From Ricordea florida (taxonomy: Eukaryota; Cnidaria; Anthozoa; Corallimorpharia; Ricordeidae), in NCBI GenBank assembly GCA_949710005.1, contig OX453282.1, forward strand, positions 2,935,001-2,999,000: a stretch of DNA of 64,000 nucleotides. Reading direction: 5' to 3'. How positions within the stretch are numbered: the first letter of the stretch is position 1; each line of letters opens with the position of its first letter. Shown here piece after piece: positions 41,850-51,372 of the stretch. A program made the translations under genes and the position numbers. The notes below the pieces were generated by a model, which was not told the DNA's origin, made no database searches, and was given only the letters and a program-made list of their open reading frames with translations.

Positions 41850-43458
41850 TATTTAGCGATTTCAAAACCAGATATCCAAATGCTAACTTGGATAAATTTA
41901 CATTTGTGAATGATTCATTTGGGGGGTATATTAAATGGAAAGTTAATGGAACAACAATTATGTCTGATGACGATCCCACTGGAAAAACATGGACTTATAA
42001 TCTTTCCGATAATTTGAAAAATTTGTTGCGGGAAGATTTGGGGATTGACAATAAAGCAAAGGTAAGTTCATTTCCCAAAAGTTTAACATTTACAAAACAA
42101 CCATATCCAATACCAGGTATTAAATTCGATGAATTTGCTCTTGATGTTACAAAATTATTAACCAATCTGAATATATATGTTTCAGAAAAAGATAGTTTCA
42201 CTGTGACAATGAAGAATGTTTTTAAAAATCAAACCGTGGGGTTTACCAGTGGAAAAGAAACTAGAGCTTGGTTGAGTAAACCAAATATTAATCAGTGGCC
42301 GCAACAATTAAACATGGCGGTTTGGTGCGCATCATCCGGATGCGGAGTAAGTTTAAGTGATATTTTTGGATATCCCAAAGTTATCAGAAGTTTTTTCGTA
42401 TTTCACATTTACTTTACAATAAGAAGAATAATCCAAGAATTAAGTGTTCCATTCCTGGGGGAGAAATTTTTTCTTTGAAAAATAATCCGTACGACAAAAA
42501 TGCTTATAATAGATTATGCGCAGAATTTGGGTTAAGCAATGATCAAGATTACAAGGGCTGGAACAAAACTTTAGCGGATTTTAGATTCAAAGGAGGCGCA
42601 AACCATGGGGCTGGTGATATATTCATTGATTATGGGGGAGGATATACAGACCATGATGCAGTTCCGGGAAGTAAAGCCGCGCAAGCAAAGGGCGGCGGAT
42701 TTCAAAATGTGAGGGTTATAAGGAATTATGATACAGAAGCTAATATTTGGCCGAGCCGCGATCATAAATTTTACGACGATGGAGGAAGAAAAAATATGGG
42801 GAATTTAGTTTCAATGCTTCGAAATGATCATTTTGTTGATTTTCAATATGCTTGGTTTATACCAGAATCGGGTCATGGATTAACAAAGGCGGGATTGGGA
42901 AGAATAAATAGATCGATTGAAGCTTTTGTTTATTGCGTTTTAGGCTCACAAGTTAATACCAGAACTTCAATTGTTAGTAAGGGAGGTGGTGGTTTTGAAA
43001 CCCAGCAAAACTTTATAACTTTATTTGAAAGCGCGGTTATTGAAAATGATGTTTCTCAATCAATTCAAAGATATCAAACCGCAGTTCAAGAATCAAAATC
43101 CCGACTTGATTTGGCTATAGCTCCTGGTGTTTGGTTAATGCCAAGCAATTTAATTATAAATACGGAAAGCGTTATCGGATACAATAATGATTTGAAAAGG
43201 GTAACAGAAGATATGGCCTTTGGGGTAAATAATTCAATAAATGCGGGCACAAAAAATGTCGGAATAAGACATAGTTTGGGAACATCAAAGGTTTTATTAA
43301 ATACCACCCCGCAACCGGCAAAACCCAAACAAACCAAAGTTATCGAAACAGAAAATGAGGAAGAAGAAATTAGCAATATTGAAACATCTTCTCACCAAAA
43401 TAATCTTATTATTTTAATGATTGGGGGAGGATTATTATCCTGGTTTTTATTCCGTTAA
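41846..43458 (+). pseudogene. split gene for a large C-terminally anchored virion-type protein (frameshift at 42391-42397)
   Basis: Two frames overlap. The first starts at ATG 41846 and runs to a stop at 42476-42478. The second is open from 42361 to 43458 and has no ATG at its start. A -1 shift at the heptamer T-TTT-TTC (42391-42397, in the zero frame) would join them into about 537 residues. Seen in part 1: KWKVNGTTIMSDDDPTGKTW, MAVWCASSGCGVSLSDI. In part 2: GAGDIFIDYGGGY, NHFVDFQYAWFIPESGHGLT-like text, then a Pro/Glu-rich linker and a final membrane anchor (NNLIILMIGGGLLSWFLF). No family recognised. The break is either a one-base loss in a T run or programmed frameshifting. Confidence 0.65.
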
Positions 43459-43504
43459 TGTTTTGATTACATAATCTAAAGATGAATACGATGTAATCAA
43501 AACA
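43459..43504 (+). promoter_or_regulatory. 14-bp inverted repeat enclosing TCTAAAGAT, between two genes
   Basis: Perfect arms TGTTTTGATTACAT and ATGTAATCAAAACA begin right after the TAA at 43456-43458. The 18-base loop contains TCTAAAGAT (43475-43483). The next ATG is at 43507. It could serve as an end signal for one transcript and a start signal for the next. Confidence 0.7.
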
Positions 43505-43506
43505 AA

Positions 43507-44142
43507 ATGCTGAGTATTACAATGTATGATTCAGAAACCCGAGTTTATTTAGATCCACCGCTGAAAAATCTTCGTGAGATACAACTCCTGGATTGTAATA
43601 TAAAAACCAAAAGATTGATTAATTTCAAGGACGAACAGACAATATTATATGGCAAGAATCAGAGCTTCATAATTGAGCCGGGCACATATACTATTCATGG
43701 CATTCAATCAATCTTTCTTAATAATGATCCTGGTTTTGAAAAAATAGTAATAATTGAGACTGAAACTATTGACTATCTTTATTCATATAAAAACACCAAA
43801 GTTATAATAACAAGAGGATTGTCAATTGGTTTAGGAGTTCCTATAGTTTTAAATCCTGGTAAATTATACCCCATAAATATTCAGTTTAAGGTGCCGCTGA
43901 GACTTATGTGTAGTATAGTGGATAATAAGTCGTCATATATGAATAAAACCAAATATGGAGAACCTTTGAAACTCGCGCCATCAAACCTACTTGCAAACAT
44001 TCCTTCACAAGATTATCCGACAATTCCGATTCAAAAATATGAAAGTCCCATAAACCACTTTGATTTAACTATCTTAGACAATGAATGGAAAAAACTTGAT
44101 CTGAAGGGTTCACCCATAACTTTTAGTTTAAGATTTAGATAA
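43507..44142 (+). CDS. candidate minor capsid (penton-like) protein (211 aa)
   Basis: Beta-rich 211-residue product with no membrane or coiled-coil segment: LSITMYDSETRVYLDPPLKN at the start and NHFDLTILDNEWKKLDLKGS then ITFSLRFR at the end. The ending resembles the last strands of single jelly-roll vertex proteins of Polintons, where a penultimate FxLTLxD-type strand is common. Size and position after the virion block fit a penton, but no diagnostic motif proves it. A hairpin follows the stop by 6 bp. Confidence 0.55.
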   Translation: MLSITMYDSETRVYLDPPLKNLREIQLLDCNIKTKRLINFKDEQTILYGKNQSFIIEPGTYTIHGIQSIFLNNDPGFEKIVIIETETIDYLYSYKNTKVIITRGLSIGLGVPIVLNPGKLYPINIQFKVPLRLMCSIVDNKSSYMNKTKYGEPLKLAPSNLLANIPSQDYPTIPIQKYESPINHFDLTILDNEWKKLDLKGSPITFSLRFR

Positions 44143-44147
44143 ATTTT

Positions 44148-44179
44148 TGTTATGTAACCAGTAATTGGGTTATATAACA
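44148..44179. terminator. AT-rich hairpin between convergent genes
   Basis: Arms TGTTATGTAACC and GGTTATATAACA (one G-U pair) with an 8-base loop, between stops at 44142 (+) and 44193 (-). The same hairpin, with a different loop, recurs at 44754-44785. Confidence 0.7.
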
Positions 44180-44192
44180 TAATTATATTCTA

Positions 44193-44711
44193 TTATTCAT
44201 CAGGTAAAGAATTAAAAATTTCTTGCTCCTCAATATTATGACACCAATCCACAACTCTCTTGGGATGCCATGCTATTATATCTAGTTCGTCGCGTAAGTC
44301 TTTAAAGAATTTGTTTTTATGATTCAACTTATTATAATCATAATCCCTTTGAAAATAAATATCTCTAATTATATATTTTTTATCAAAATCATTAATACTA
44401 ACTTCTTTTTTATCTTCTCTTAAAAATTTTTTCATAAGATCATTAGCATTTATACCATTAACGCCAAAATCAAAATTTTTTATAAATAGGGGTGTTTGAT
44501 TTCCAAAAAGGCTACTCATTTTATCATTCCTCCGCCAAAAATGAAAACATAAATTTATTTTTCCTATTAAACATTCTCTATCCTTTGCTAGTCTTTTTAT
44601 TATATCATCTTTAATTGAATCAATAAAATCGCAAGAATCCAATTCATTATTATTAAAATATCTAAAATTTCTGTATTCTATTTCTCCAGATACGCGAAAA
44701 ATATTTTCCAT
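44193..44711 (-). CDS. accessory protein, paralogue B (172 aa)
   Basis: Paralogue of the product at 39273-39743, sharing the FNxxELxxCDFIxxIKxD block and the C-terminal AWHPKRVVDWC block. The AWHPxR motif reminds me of short repeats in proteins of large DNA viruses, but I cannot name a family. Its upstream AT-rich leader (ATTGATATTTAAAAAGAAAA) matches that of paralogue A. A role against host defence or in early infection is only a guess from strand and multiplicity. Confidence 0.7.
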   Translation of the reverse strand: MENIFRVSGEIEYRNFRYFNNNELDSCDFIDSIKDDIIKRLAKDRECLIGKINLCFHFWRRNDKMSSLFGNQTPLFIKNFDFGVNGINANDLMKKFLREDKKEVSINDFDKKYIIRDIYFQRDYDYNKLNHKNKFFKDLRDELDIIAWHPKRVVDWCHNIEEQEIFNSLPDE

Positions 44712-44753
44712 TGTTTTTTCTTTTATATTTTTTTCTTTTTAAATATCAATTTT

Positions 44754-44785
44754 TGTTATGTAACCATTTATTGGGTTATATAACA
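44754..44785. terminator. AT-rich hairpin after the zinc-knuckle gene
   Basis: Arms TGTTATGTAACC and GGTTATATAACA with loop ATTTATTG lie just past the minus-strand stop at 44789 and before the upstream leader of the next minus gene (starting at 44711). Confidence 0.7.
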
Positions 44786-44788
44786 TAA

Positions 44789-45238
44789 TTACCCATTTAA
44801 TAATTTCGTTCTGCAATCTTTACAAGAAGCTTTTTGCTTGCCGTGCTCACAAATTTGCGAACCTGCGCATTCTTTACATTGTTGTTTTTGTTTATTATGA
44901 CCGCATATCTGTGATCCCCCACATTCCTTACAATGTTGTTTTTGCTTGCCGTGCTCACAAATTTGCGATCCTGCGCATTCCTTACATCGATATTTATATT
45001 TATTATGCAAACAATTATACCCATTACATTCGCTACAAAATTTTTTTATTTTCTCATGCTCGCAAACAATTCTGCTAATGGGGATAACTTTTTCGATTAA
45101 ATCAGCAATTTCCTCATCTCTAAAATTTGCAATTTCATCAATTAGCTCTTGCTTGCTCATTTTTATTCTTCCTTTTATTCCAAGATCTTTCGATATTATT
45201 CTTAGTTCAAAAATATATAATTTTCCTAACTGATCCAT
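44789..45238 (-). CDS. SAP-like plus five-fold CxH-x6-CxxC zinc-knuckle protein (149 aa)
   Basis: The first real ATG is at 45238. Residues 1-45 resemble a SAP/HeH helix-extended DNA-binding motif (LYIFELRIISKDLGIKG, then MSKQELIDEIANF). From about 65, five tandem units share C-x-H-x6-C-x2-C with linkers (A/G)GSQI: CEHEKIKKFCSEC, CLHNKYKYRCKEC, CEHGKQKQHCKEC, CGHNKQKQQCKEC, CEHGKQKASCKDC. Each can bind one zinc ion. Similar Cys/His knuckle strings occur in algal and giant-virus proteins. A nucleic-acid-binding regulator is likely. It is the outermost gene seen on the right side of the element. Confidence 0.75.
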   Translation of the reverse strand: MDQLGKLYIFELRIISKDLGIKGRIKMSKQELIDEIANFRDEEIADLIEKVIPISRIVCEHEKIKKFCSECNGYNCLHNKYKYRCKECAGSQICEHGKQKQHCKECGGSQICGHNKQKQQCKECAGSQICEHGKQKASCKDCRTKLLNG

Positions 45239-45284
45239 AATTACTTTTGTAAGAAATATCAAATCTTTAAGTCATTTTCAAATT

Positions 45285-45735
45285 TTTCTGCCTGTCCCAG
45301 AAATATTACCCAATAAATCCCTGTGCCCCAAAACCATCGTGAGCTTGGCTGAGTCTTTGCGAAGACTCAGCCAGACAAGGATGGAGTCGCCCTCCGCTAG
45401 CGCAGCTCGCTCCGCCTGTCCGAGAAATATCACCCAATAAATTCCTGTGTCTCAAAACCGCCGTGGGCTTGACAGAGGGGTTTGCAGAGGCTTGGTGGAA
45501 ACTTGGTATCGGCTTCGACAATACTGAGCAGCAGCTTGGCAAGGGCTTTGTGAAGGCTTGTCGGCTTCGGCAATACCTTGAGGCAGCTTGACGCGAGCTC
45601 TTTTGTCTTAGGAAGTTCGACAGGTATTTTTGACTTATAGGGTGCTGATTAAATTCTTGATTAATTTTCAAAACCAATTTAGCTTATAAGCTAAAAAATC
45701 CTTGTCAAAATTCCTGTGTCTCAAAACCGTGGTTT
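45285..45735. repeat. imperfect direct repeats at the right flank of the Polinton
   Basis: A block with GAAATATTACCCAATAAATC then CCTGTGCCCCAAAACC (about 45300-45340) recurs as GAAATATCACCCAATAAATT then CCTGTGTCTCAAAACC (about 45423-45460). A third CCTGTGTCTCAAAACCG lies at 45713-45729. The GC-richer text between contains GCTTGGCAAGG-like units. It may be the right terminal region or a separate insertion; no matching inverted copy was seen on the left. Confidence 0.55.
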
Positions 45736-45762
45736 TCCCCCTCTCTACTGTTCTTTGTGAAG

Positions 45763-46692
45763 ATGAATTTACTGGAATCTTTCGTTGGTTGGTTCCTCAC
45801 GTTTGCTACACTTTTTGGTAACGGACATGTGATATACCTCATCGCATCAAAACCTCAGCTACATATATCAACCAACTGGTTCGTGTTGTCATTGGCGATC
45901 GCGGATATTTGTGTCGGTTTTTGCTATTTTCCTGTCATGTTTCTTTGCGCAAGTACAGCAGGTTCATGCTCCACGGTGTTCGAACGCGCCCTTCAGTGGA
46001 CCCTGTTTTTCCTGTCCACCAGCAATCTTTGCGCAATGTCAGTTGACCGCTATCTTGCTGTAGTCAAACCACTCAAATACTGGCATTTTATGACAGATAA
46101 ATCTGTTCTGTGCCTTGTCGTCCTGGCTTGGAGCTTTCCAATCTTGACATTCACCGTTCCGTTTGTAATCATCAACACAGGTCACAATTTGTCAGCCCAG
46201 AGGTTGTATGCCTATTATCCTTTACTGTTTCTGCAAATTTTACCATGCATTACGTTGTTGGCAGTGTTCATTCGAGTCTGCGTCATTGCACGGAGACAGG
46301 CAAGGCGGACTGCCGTACAGTTTATTCAAGTTGGTTTTAACCATACTGTGCGCTCATTACGACATTCTAAACAAGGATCCTCTATTCACTGGTTTGGCAT
46401 TCTGCTAGCGTTTTTCGTTGCCTCGCACGTCGTGAATGATTTCTCAACGGTTTGCCTCAAGACTACGATCTCACTATGTCGCGGTAACTCTGGATCTGTG
46501 ATAACTAAACTGGGTCACATACTTACTATTGTTAACTCAGCTATCAATCCTCTAGTATATGGCTTTCTTAAAGGTGACATTGGAAGCTTCATGCGAAGGT
46601 CATTTGCTTCTATGATCAGTGCTACTGGAGATCGGAAAAAGTTTCAAAGGAATGTAACTTGCGACGCAAAACGGGAAGTTGAAACTACGTGA
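45763..46692 (+). CDS. class A (rhodopsin-like) G-protein-coupled receptor, intronless
   Basis: The ATG at 45763 gives 309 residues with seven hydrophobic segments. Landmarks are FGNGHVIYL (TM1), LSLAIADICVGF (TM2), MSVDRYLAVVKPL at the end of TM3 (DRY form), the TM4 Trp (VLAWSFPI), and TM7 NSAINPLVYGFLKGD (NPxxY form). The short extracellular N-terminus and absence of introns fit the expanded orphan class A receptors of cnidarians, near amine/melatonin/adenosine-type groups, though the ligand cannot be told from sequence. It lies 0.5 kb right of the Polinton and may be nested in an intron of the mosaic gene. Confidence 0.9.
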   Translation: MNLLESFVGWFLTFATLFGNGHVIYLIASKPQLHISTNWFVLSLAIADICVGFCYFPVMFLCASTAGSCSTVFERALQWTLFFLSTSNLCAMSVDRYLAVVKPLKYWHFMTDKSVLCLVVLAWSFPILTFTVPFVIINTGHNLSAQRLYAYYPLLFLQILPCITLLAVFIRVCVIARRQARRTAVQFIQVGFNHTVRSLRHSKQGSSIHWFGILLAFFVASHVVNDFSTVCLKTTISLCRGNSGSVITKLGHILTIVNSAINPLVYGFLKGDIGSFMRRSFASMISATGDRKKFQRNVTCDAKREVETT

Positions 46693-49027
46693 TCTTCCAA
46701 AAACGAAATGATCGAACGTTCTCTTGAGCCGTTAAATTCTCTTATCAAACATTCTCCATGCAATATCTGTAATTAATCTATGTCATCAGATCACTTACTT
46801 TTTGACTTCTTGGAGTTGGTTAGACTTTCCAAACGTCCGCATTAGTTTGTGACAAAACATTTGTCAAATGTTAATTTCATCTGATGGACCAATCACCTGT
46901 GCTCTCATTTCTTTGGTCTTCGTGTGGATATTACGACGGGCACGAAATCAAACCGAAATGAAAATAAAATCAGTTTCTTCATGATTTCCTCTTTTATTTT
47001 CTTTTTCTGAATGGAAAAAAATCAAAATACACAAACTGGGAGGGAAAGCCTAGGCCATGACGTCATCCAGAACTTGTGAGGATGTGGAAAATGAATCACT
47101 TAGTCCCTGGATGCAGCTTCGTATGAATATCACAAGTTAGTACAAATACTCAGGTAATTATACAAAATCGCGCGCTCTGATTGGTTCGCTATCTCGGATT
47201 ATCAGCCGATAATCACCTCGACGAACAAAATGGCTGCCAGTCGTTCGCGTGCTTTTGATGAAATAAAATGTTTTCGTGTTGTACAATGCTTTTTCTTTTC
47301 TTTTTTGAAATAATCACATGTGTATTTATACTCAAACAATTATTCGCCTCAGGCTCAGTGATCATCGGTGAATATTCACCGATAATCACTTCGCCTTCGG
47401 CGAATAATTGTTAATTAATTGGTGTATTTTTCAGTAGAACGCTCATGTCTTTATAATAACAGTGATAAGGTTACAGCAAGCGATGAGTAACTAGTATCAT
47501 AACTTCTACCGAAGAAATTACCTAAACCAATCATAACCGATGCGCACTCTGTAATAAACCAATCAGATCGCAAAGAAAACACACGACGTCAGACCCAGCG
47601 CGAGAACACGCATGCGCGGTTGATTCTATCATTTTAGTTCTGTTTACCTGAGCGTAAATGAAAAATACTTTAAGGCTTGACCTTGTTCAGAAACCTTTTA
47701 ACGAATGATCACTGAATGATTTTATTCATGAATGAAAAAGTCAGAACCACACGTTACAGCAAAACAAACAGTACCATAGTACGGTACTGTTGATTAGCTT
47801 TCCAAAAAATGGCCACAATGCATGTTTTGATCCAAAGTTAGAAAAACACTGTATAGTAAAACAAACAGTACCACAGCACAATACTGTTGAAACGAAAAAT
47901 CTCGAAGCACTGCACAAAAACAAACAGAGTTTAAGTACAATACTATTCTGTAGCATTCTTACAAATAGCACTGCGTGATTTCCTCGACAGTGCCACAGTG
48001 CTGTACGCTTTAAGACCTTTAATAGCTCTCAGGCATAGAACTGCCACACTGCAAGCTTCTCTTGTGTTGCCTTTTATTGACGAAGGTAAATAATAACTTT
48101 TTTCTCCGAGGTCTTATTTATATTTAATTTGTTTGTACCGACAAACAGTGAGGACAGATGGTCACTTGGTCGATTTGCAATTTCATTCGTTATTTCCGAG
48201 ACTATATTTATCGGAAAAGCTTAATCAAAGAACAATAACGAAATAATTTCATTTACATTCCAGTTCACGCGCGCGGGGCTGAAACACAATAAAGGTTACA
48301 TTACTTACTCCTCTAGGCCCAGAGTGTCCTAAGCAAGAAAAAAATAATTTCGCCTCGTAGAGTGCAAGAAAAAATTGTCTGCTGTCGTGATCTTTAAAAT
48401 ATACTTAAGTGAATCTTAGTTAGCCGAAGTAGTGTCAAAAAAGTTGGAAGTGATCCGCAGGATTTTCAGATGAGTGTTCTTCAGTTTTGGGTAAGTAATT
48501 GCATTGTTATTACATTTATTTTATCCTTGCCTGTATTTGAAACCTAACCGTTGTAGTTAATTTAGGGTGGTGGCATTGAAATATAGAGTGTTGCAGCACA
48601 CAAAAAGGTGAAAAAGCATTTGTCTTAAGATGTCTGAAAAGAGACAATTTTCCCGCCAACAAATCATGGCTTTAACTCCGCTTTAATGGACTTGTTCCTT
48701 TAAGGAAAAAGTATTTTGTTTTTCACTTATGCTAAATAAGTTTAGGAATCTGGTTAACTTCAGGAAGTTTAAATGTCAGAATAATATTCAAATTTTCGGA
48801 ATACTAATCTGACAACATAAACGTCGATTTTAATAATTGATAACCAAAAATGATGTTAAGGTGCATCTAATAACACTCACGAGCCGGCATCGTGCAATTT
48901 TCGGGTTCATTCGTCTCTTCGTTTGTGTTTCGGAACAATATATTTTCCGTTATCATATCAGATCGGTACCTACCTGTACCCATGTATTTATCTCTCTCTA
49001 TATATATTTATCTACCTATATAGTTGT
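46693..49027. other. non-coding interval with fold-back and minisatellite copies
   Basis: A fold-back at about 47160-47412 has outer CAATTATTCGCC/GGCGAATAATTG palindromes. Two copies of the dispersed minisatellite (AAACAAACAGTACCA core) lie at about 47740-47965. No other gene was recognised; AATAAA signals near 46967 may serve the GPCR. Confidence 0.45.
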
Positions 49028-49200
49028 TGCGGGAGAAAAAACACAAACAAACTACAGGTTTATCCCTACAAGCCTGTTTCGTGGTTGCCCACTCATCAGG
49101 GGATATCCCCTGATGAGTGGGACTACTTCGACACTGCTTCGCTCTACGTTCACGTATTGAGCACTGTTTTACGATTAATCAACTTTTACACTTTATCTAC
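49028..49200. repeat. second copy of the hammerhead-core palindromic repeat
   Basis: Shares GTTTGTTTGTG-type tails, the CCACTCATCAGGGGAT palindrome and the CTCTACGTTCACGTATTGAG tail with 28341-28530. On the minus strand it has a hammerhead core: CTGATGAG (49099-49092), GTGG-GCAA-CCAC, CGAAAC (49081-49076), stem III ACAGG/CCTGT and GUA. The plus-strand core beside it is truncated. Confidence 0.65.
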
Positions 49201-49326
49201 CTATATATATATTTATCTACCTATCATCTACCTAGTACCTATCTATCTATCTACCTATCCACCAATCTATCTATTTAATCTATTTATCTACTTATCTCTC
49301 ATTTATTTATATATATCTATCTATAG

Positions 49327-49357
<31 letters not shown>

Positions 49358-49740
49358 GTTATAAAATGCCTCAAGCCAACAAAGAATGCCACTGCGTCAG
49401 GAGGATCAATGAAGATTCACAGTCCAAGCCTCACCACAAAAATGAATTTAAAAACGTTAGATAAAGCAAGGACGGACAACTTCTGACGATAAAAAAGTTA
49501 AAAAGTTAAAAATTTAATAGAAAAAACGTTTCGGTCTTAGACCTTCGTCAGATATATATATATATATATATATATATCTTACTTACTTACTTACTTACTT
49601 ACTATCTTCCTACCTTTCCTAGCTAAATACGTATGTATCTACCTTTCCTTGTTAAATATTTATCTATCTATCATCTATCTACCTACCTACCTACCTACCT
49701 ACCAATCCATCTATCTATCTCCCTATCTGTTTATCTACCT
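49190..49740. repeat. microsatellites (TATC/CTAC)n and (AT)n
   Basis: Runs of TATCTACC-type repeats at 49195-49345 and 49575-49740 and perfect AT runs at 49326-49353 and 49552-49576 surround about 190 bp of unique sequence. Confidence 0.9.
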
Positions 49741-49744
49741 TTCC

Positions 49745-51372
49745 TAACAACAACAACAACAACAACAACACACTTTATTTAGCACTCGAGATTGTTACAT
49801 TACATTCATATAATTATTATGTCTTATAAGTTAATGTTTGAAAAGAGCGCAAGGAACTTGATAATATTTAAAACTAATCGAGTCAAGTACCTCAGCCAAG
49901 GGTCTATAACTAAAATTTTGACAGTATGTTGTAGGAGGATACATCAACACAATAGACAAACAAGAGAGACAACAGAGAACTAAACAAACAAACAAACAAA
50001 CAAATAAAACAAATAACTTGGGAGAACGGCTTAGATTTTAATTTTTATCTAGATTTAATTGGAGATGAAACAAGAATTTTAGTTATTATATCCATTGATA
50101 AAGGAGTCAACCAAAAATTTCTTAAAAGAGGATCGTGGTTTACTTTTAAAAAGTTCTGAAATTGAGTTCCAGATTTTGACGCCCAAATAACGAATGTTAA
50201 ATTTTCCATAATTAGTTCTTATTCTAGGAAGGTAGTATGATCTCTTAGCTGCCAGTCTAGTATTGTATTGATGTATCCTGTTGACTGGTAGAAAGAAGCA
50301 ATTACAGACAGAAGGCAGACTATCCGAGTAAAAGTCATACATAAAGAGGGCATTGTGTAAAAAAATTATATCAGGTAATTTGAGCAGTCCGAGGTCATGA
50401 AAAATTGGATCTGAATGAGCTCTAAATTCTGAGAACGTCATTAGCCGTACAGCTCTCTTCTGAAGGATAATAAGAGGCCTCAAGGTGGCTGTGTAGGTGT
50501 TCCCCCAAGTCACAACAGCATAAGTCAAAAAATGATATATTAGTGAATAATATAACATAGAAAGAGTGGTAGCATTTACATAATGTCTGACTTTTGAGAG
50601 CACACCCACACATCGCTTAACTTTTTTTGAAATGTACAAAATTTGTTGTTTCCAACTCAGGTGAGAATCAATGAAAATTCCAAGATATTTAATGCATTTA
50701 GCTTTCTTAATGAACTGGTCATTGATCATTAATCTTATATTAAAGTTAGTGGCCTTTTGAGGTGGATGAAAAAGAACAAAATTAGTTTTCTCAATGTTGA
50801 GGGAAAGTTTATTGGCTATAAGCCAATTTGACACGTAGATTAGATTTTCATTGATGCTCTTTTCTAGTATTTGTAAACTTGTATAAGAAGCAAAAAGGTT
50901 TGTATCATCTGCAAATTAAAGAAAATTAAAGAACTGGCTGCATCTATATAAATCATTTATATAAATAAGAAATAAGAGAGGCCCTAACACAGAGCCCTGA
51001 GGAACTCCATGAGACACACCTAGACTTTTAGAATTGATATTTCCAATACTAACAGACTGTCTTCTATTTGAAAGATAGGAGGCAAACCATTAATTGGCAA
51101 TACCCCTTATTCCATAATGAGAAAGCTTCTTTAAAAGTATAGTATGATTTACCGTATCAAAGGCTTTGGAAAAATCAAGGAAAATACCACAAGAGTACTG
51201 ACCCTCTTCTATTGCTCTTTGAATACGATCAGTGATAATTAAAGCGGCATGTGTAGTAGAATGCCGCTCACGGAAACCAAATTGCTTCTCATTCAAGATA
51301 TTATATTTATCAATGAAGGCAATAAGCCTCTTATACATGAGTTTTTCTAAAATTTTATTAAATACTGATAGT
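49745..51372 (-). mobile_element. 5'-truncated CR1-type LINE with (GTT)n tail
   Basis: Minus-strand reverse-transcriptase debris in several frames: QFGFRERHSTTHAAL and FLDFSKAFDTVNH (51090-51338), the FADDTNLF active-site block near 50910-50880, and a C-terminal 251-residue frame (50079-50834) with LSWKQQI, YSLIYHFLTYAVVTWGNTY and GVKIWNSI. Frames are broken by an internal in-frame stop and shifts. The 3' end finishes in AAATAAAG(TGTT) plus (GTT)n at 49746-49772. The endonuclease domain is missing. Same family structure as at 10.0-10.5 kb. Confidence 0.85.

Larger units (their letters stand above)
30226..45238. mobile_element. Polinton/Maverick (adintovirus-like) endogenous element
   Basis: About 15 kb of tightly packed, AT-rich genes: protein-primed PolB, rve integrase, double-jelly-roll-type major capsid protein, FtsK/HerA-type packaging ATPase, small virion-like membrane proteins and accessory genes. 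These four hallmarks together define Polintons and their viral relatives. Gene spacing is tens of bases, there are no introns, and codons are strongly A/T-ending, unlike the flanks. Coordinates are the outer coding limits. No terminal inverted repeats or target duplication were found, and no adenain-type protease was recognised. Confidence 0.92.
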
